Below are positions 52,801 through 59,800 of a stretch of 64,000 bases of DNA, piece by piece. The translations under genes and the position numbers were made by a program. Positions within the stretch are counted from its first letter, which is position 1; every line of letters starts with the position of its first letter. The stretch is from positions 8,817,430 to 8,881,429 of the forward strand of contig CM068581.1 in assembly GCA_035048485.1 (NCBI GenBank), in the 5' to 3' direction. The stretch comes from Pteria penguin (taxonomy: Eukaryota > Mollusca > Bivalvia > Pterioida > Pteriidae). Below the pieces are notes generated by a model. That model ran no database searches. It was not told the origin of the DNA and worked only from the letters and a program-made list of their open reading frames with translations.

Positions 52801-55800
52801 TCATAAGTAAGCATATATCAAAATTTGGTTTGCATACCACAAAAAGTATTTGAGTTATCATCCGGAAACCAATAATTTCAGTCTATTTTCTTCAGTTGTG
52901 ATTTTGACCTTACCGGTAGATCTGTTGACCCTAAAATCGATAGGGTTCTACCTATCATGATAAGAAAGCATATTATCCAAGTTTGAATTAGCCAAGGATA
53001 TGCCCTATTGATTCCCAGATCCAAAGGTCAAAGGTCTATGTCATAGGGCCTTAATGTGTGAAAATGGTTTCCGGACTTTAACTCCTACAATTATTTAGGT
53101 CATCAAATTCACAAATTTTAGAAAATTTGGACAACTTCCATTGAATTAACTGAAATATTAGGTTGCCAAAGAGAAGTTAGGTTGTTTTTGATGACCAGAA
53201 GACTGCTAATTTTAAACCCTGTACAGTAATGAAACTTGACACACATGCTCCCAATGAGACGTGGATGTGCCCTATTGATATCGGGATCAAAAGGTCAAAG
53301 GTCAAGATCATTGGGCCATGATGAGTGAAAATGGTTTCCAGCTTTTATCTGAAACTTCCTGTAATGACAAGGCAGATTTTTTTACAAAATCCAAAGGACT
53401 CTTCCTCTAAGTTATTTAACGAGTCCATTCTCGGTACGAGTTTTAATGCGCTGCGCAAGTTTTAGCGCATGCCGATCTATTGTATTGTAATAGTCGGCAT
53501 CTTAAAAACATTAATAATATTAAAAAATTATCAACAAATTATAAAATCAGCATAGTTTAACCAAAATGTATCTACCCAACATTAATTTATCAAAATTAAT
53601 TCCATAATATTAAAAAATTATCAACAAATTATAAAATCAGCATAGTTTAACCAAATTGTATCTACCCAACATTAATGTATCAAAATTAATTCCCATAATA
53701 TCTGATTACCACATTTCAAAATGTTAAAAATAGCAAATACCAAATCAAAGTCCCTTAACTCCGTAACGACAAAGCAGAGTTTTTTCAAAATTGAAAGGAC
53801 TTTTCCTCTATTTCATTTTAAAGCATTGTGTACAAGTTTCATGAAACAAGAGGCCAAAGTGAGACTATATCGCTCACCTGAGTACCTAGATTATCAGTCA
53901 TGCAGGAAGGAAGAATTCATTTATTTTTGCATTACTGTGACTTAGTCAACACAAATCTTGAAAATATGTCAAATTTTATTTCAGACCAGAATAAACAAGA
54001 GCAACGCCTAGCGTGGCATAATACGCCCGTCGCTTAATTGGGACAGGATCAATTCGCATTTGGCATGATTTTCATGAAAAACATCTGATGTCTACTGAAG
54101 TTAATTGCGTTTCATAGCATTTTATCATAGGAATAAGTCCAAAGGCAATATCTCCTGCAGAAATGGTCCTATGCAACCCATCTTGGAAATTGACCTGCAA
54201 AAAAAAACTTGAAATTTTTTAGAACTCCCCCCCCCCCCCCCCCCCCCCCCTTTCAAAAAATTATAAATTTCTCAAAAATGAAGAAAAAGATATCAATACC
54301 TGTAAAATATGTGGAGGTTGGTACATTTTACTTGTTTCATGATAAATTTCATAATGTTTTTACAAAAATTAGATTTTTAATGAATTTTCAAAACAAAATC
54401 CAAGGGCCATAAATCCGTCAAAATTATGTCAATCGTAACAAAACTCGAACTGGTACTGACGCCGCTTCGAATAAGCCTATATATCATATTTCAACTCAAT
54501 ATCTTGAAAGACGGCAAAAAAAAGTGCGGAAAACATGACCTAGGACATATGGTCAACCCCCCCCCCCCCCTAAAATCATAAATTTCTCAAAAATGAAGAA
54601 AAAGATATTAAAACCCGTAACATATGAGATAGTTGGTACATTTTACTTGTTTCATGATAAATTTCATAATGTTTTGACATAAAATAGATTTTTAATGAAT
54701 TTCTGAAAAAATCTTGAAATTTATAAGTCCAAGGGCTATAAACCCGTCAAAAGTAGTTCAATTGTAACAAAACTCGAACTGGTACTGACGCTGCTTGATA
54801 TAAAGCTATATACTAAATTTCAACTCAATGTCTTGAAAGACGGCAAAACAAAGTCCGGAAAACATGACCTAGGACATATGGTCAACCCACCTCTCCCCTA
54901 AAATCATAAATTTCTCAAAAATGAAGAAAAAGATATTAAAAACCGTAACATATGTGATAGTTGGTACACTTTACTTGTTTCATGAGAAATTTCATAATGT
55001 TTTGACAAAAAATAGATTTTTAATGAATTTTTGAAAAAATTTTGAAATTTATAAGTCCAAGGGCCATAAATCTGTCAAAAGTAGGTCAATCGTAATAAAA
55101 CTCGAACAGTTACTGACGCCGCTTGAAATAAAGCTATATACCAAATTTCATCGCAATATCTTGAAAGACGTCCAAAAAAAATCCGGAAAACATGACCCCG
55201 GACAGACACACGGCACGACGCACGGACGGACGGACAGCGCCATATTGGACGGGCATATAAAAACAACAACAATTTTTTGCACATCCATTCAGGCAATTTT
55301 GATATTAAGCATTTCCTTTGTCTCTGCAAGATGTCATTCAGGGCAACAAGTTTGTCATTTTCTTTAGGTGGGGCCTTTTATTGACCGATTTCAAGTCTGG
55401 GTCATGAACAACAATTGTTTCAAATATTGTACAGATCCAACTTAAAATGGCCTAATTTCATATGGGTGTTGAGAAACATCTAAAAACTTATTTAGATGTG
55501 TAAAGAAATAAAAAAAAATTTTGACCACAGCGGGATTTGAACTGCTACTCTCCATATTTTAATTACCAAGTGGTACATGTACCATTGTGAGACCCATTTG
55601 TTTAGACATGGTGGCACTATCTGTTGACCAATTTGGATGAAACGTAAAAATTGATAGAGGACCTATAGTACTTCATGTATACCATGTTTCATTGAAATTT
55701 TTCATGTGGTATAACAGCAGAAGTTCAAAATGTGAAGAATTGTCCCTATACACCCTCATTTGGAAGTCTTAAAAAATTCATAGAAAATCCCAAAATTGAG

Positions 55801-56765
55801 ATATTAACAAAATTCTTTCAAAATAACACTCCTTACCATAATTATGATCAAAATAGTCCATAAGAAATTATCATTATCGATCAACTAGGAAGTATGACAC
55901 TTTTCTGTATTGAAATCACCAAGTCCCAAAAAATGTCGAAAAAAATTCTAAAATTTGATTTTGGAAGGGAACACAAAATGACAAGACTTCTTCACTCTTC
56001 CCTCTAGATCATTTCTATGCATTCTGATTGTCTAGATGTATACAGCCAGTATGAAGAAGAAGATTGTCAAAGGAAGGTACTCTTTTGTGACCTACTTGTG
56101 ACTGTGGTGGCGCCACCTGTAAAGAGGTCTGAACGAAAACAACAGAATTTTAAGGGGATTATACAGATGGGTGCAGTCTTAACATAACATACACGTTAAC
56201 GCAAAAAGCGGTCGCGAAGACTGCTCTAGCACACGTGCTGGGACTGCTCGACTGGACGCACGTGCGCTCCTCGCGTTAACGCGGTACGGAATTCGCGTTA
56301 ACGCGATTTATTCCCGCGTGCGCTCGGTCCAGTCGCACGTTCACATGTCTATATTTGCAGTACGGATGGAGAAAATAAAATGGATCAGATCAAAATACCG
56401 CGAGTGTCGCCATAAAAACGTGTATTTGATGAAATGTTAAAATGACATCCTGCATTAAGGATTTCATATTAAATATAACAAAGGAAATTATCGCGTAGAC
56501 ATGCAATAAGGTATTTATGAAAAAACTTCGTCAGTTTATACTAGCATGATTACTTTCTAATTTCATTTATTTATTTGTTTCTAATTGGTTTATTTATGTA
56601 TTTATTTCTTATTTGTTTATTCAATTATAACTAATTTATTTTTGTATTATCACGTTTTTGCTATTTATGTATTTATTATTGTTATTTTTCATTAAGCTAT
56701 TTTCTACATTATATGAATACAATATCATCGTTATTATTATCTTTTTTATTTTTTATTTTATTATA

Positions 56766-56800
<35 letters not shown>

Positions 56801-59800
56801 TATTATTATTATATTATTATTATCATTTTCCTAAAATAAGAATAAATTTCATTAAAGTCAATGTTCGGAAATTGCGTTCAATATTTCTAAAATTCATCCC
56901 TTAACTCGGAAGGGTTTAATTTAATTCTAAATATTTTACTTATACATTAATAAGTTTTTTTATTTAAATATACAATGTATATATCGATCCTCCTATCCTT
57001 CTATATGAACATGTTAATACAAGTTTTAAGTTGTAAGCATGCGAACGTGACTGTCAAGCAAGTTCACGCGGCAGTCAAGCGCGTTCACGCGGTCTGGAAA
57101 TTAAGTTCACGTGGAAATCTGCGTTAACGCAATCAAGTGTGCCCAGCAGTCCTGAGCGCACGAGGAAAGCAAACTTCACGTTAACGCGACGTTAACATAA
57201 TGTTATGTTAGGACTGCACCTCACTGTAAGTGATTCATTTCTACCAAGATTTATAAAAATCCTTCGAACAGTTTTGCAGAAAAAGTTGAAAATGTGAAAA
57301 ATGGCCAACCAACCACCCCCTCCCCCTTTTTTTCTTATGGAAGTCTTAAATTTAAAATTGCCTAATTTCATATGTTGAGTGTTGAGAAACATCTAAAAAC
57401 TTATTTAGATGTGTAAAGAAATAAAAAAAATTTTTTGACCACAACTGGATTTGAACCGCTACTCTCCATATTTCAAATACCAAGTGGTATATGTACCATT
57501 GTAAGACCTACTTTTTAGACATGGTGGCATTATCTGTTAACCAATTTGGCTGAAATTTACTAAATTGATAGAGGACCTTTAGCACTTAATGTATTCCATG
57601 TTTCATTAAAATCTTTTATGTGGTTTTGTAGAAAAAGTTGAAAATGTGAAAAATGGCTAACCCCCCCCCCCCTTTTTTTTTTTGGAAGTCTTAAAAAATT
57701 CATAAAAAATCCAAAAATTGAGATAATGACAAAATTCATTCACAATAATATTCCTTACCACAATTATGATCAAAATAGTCATTAAAAATCATTAATATCA
57801 ATTAACTGAAAAACATGACACTTTTCTTCATTGAAATAACTAAGTCTAGAAACACGTCAAACAAGAGGCCCAAGTGGGCCTATATCGCTCACCTGTGCAC
57901 AAAGTGCATATTTAGAAGCAAGCAAGAAATTCTGTGCAAGGGTTCTGGAGAGGAAGATGATAATGTGTCAATCAAACAGAGCCAATGGCGGCCATCTTGG
58001 ATTAAGGATCAGCATGAAAAACCTATACTTGGTAGAGGACCTTGAGTACTTACTTTCTATGCAGTTTGGTGAATTTCTGTGCAGTGGTTCCGGAGAAGAA
58101 GTCGAAAATGTGTCAACCAATCAGAGTCAATGGCGGCCATCTTGGATCACGGATCGGCATAAAAAACAAAAATGTCGTAGAGGATGTTGAGTACTTACTT
58201 TCCATGAAGTTTGATGAAATTCTATGCAGCTGTTCGGAGAAGAAGTCGAAAATGTGTCAACCAATCAGAGTCAATGGCGGTTATCTTGGATCACGGATTG
58301 GCATAAAAAACACAAACTTGGTAGAGGACCTTGAGTACTTACTGTAGAAAAGTTAACGACGGACGACCGACGCTGCACTATGACAATAGCTCACTGTAAA
58401 TTTCTATTTGACTGATCTTAACCCCGAACACAATGTTTAATAACCCATCTTTATAAATTGTTGAAATGCAATTAGTTTCCCCATTTATGTACTGGTTCTG
58501 GAGGAGAAGATGTTTGAAGAGGGGTACCATTTTGGGCACTTTTGGCCCCGCCCTGGATCCACCCCTGAGGGAATCTAGATCCCTTACACAATTTTAGTAG
58601 GGAACCTTGAGTACATCGTTTACACAAAGTTTGATCCAAATCTGCAATGTAGTTCCAGAGAGGAAGTCGAAAAAGTTAACGACAAACGGACGATGACACT
58701 GCCGTGAAGTATGATCAAATTTTGATGAAAGGTATAGCAGATATAAGTACTTCATGTTAAATCATAGTTAATAAGTGACCTTGACCTTTCAGAAATGACC
58801 TTGAGTGACCTTTGTATAAAAGCCCTTAACGTAAATATTAGTGTGGTTAAGTATGATCAAATTCTAATGAAAGGTGTAGGAGATATACGTACTTCATGGT
58901 ATTTTCAATCATAGTTAATAAGTGGCCTTGACCTTTAGGAAATGACCTTGAGTGGCCTATGTCCCTAAGCTCAACCTAAATAATATTTTGGTGAAGGATG
59001 ATCAAATTCTGATGAAAGGTATAGGAGATATGAGCTCGGACGGAATGACAGACAGATGGACAGACACACGGATAGACACATGGACACGACAGCGACTATA
59101 TGCTCCCCCGAAAGTATTCGGGGAGCATAAGAAGCTCTCCAGACATTTCATCCAAGCGAGTTAAAAAGCTCTACAGGTTTCAGAAGTTAAAATTATGAAA
59201 AGTTTGTGAAAATGTCAGATAGACAACACGCTATGACAATCTCTACAAATCCCTCCATAGTATCCGAAAAGTTGAAAATGTGAAAAATTGACAGTTGACA
59301 GACAGGAAGTCAGAAGCCAGACACATTGCTATGATTATAGTTCACTTGAGCTTTTTGCTCAGATGAGCTAGAAATACAACACCTTGTTAAACATGCATGC
59401 TGACAATCACTAAACAAGTTTAAACAATGTATGTACATGTGTATTTCAAATACTATAAAAGAGTTACAAAGTTTGTAAGTAAATACATGTATGCATACTA
59501 ACACTGATCTATCAAGTCTTTTCTTTCTTTTGTTGTAGATATTTCAAGAGTTTTATAGGTGTTCAGTAATTCCTAAAACAAAGATAACTTTTTCATTAAA
59601 ACTGAGAAACTTCCACAAACATTTAATACTGGTCATTCTACATTCATTATTGTGTCAAAATTTAGGAAATATTTAAAATTTCATTCATGAACTATGCTGT
59701 CATTCCTAATTTTCTTTAAAAATGTAGAAAACAAAAATGTGTTTATAAAAACACTATATTCCAAGTAGCAACAAAAGTCTATCTAGCTACAAAAGATATA

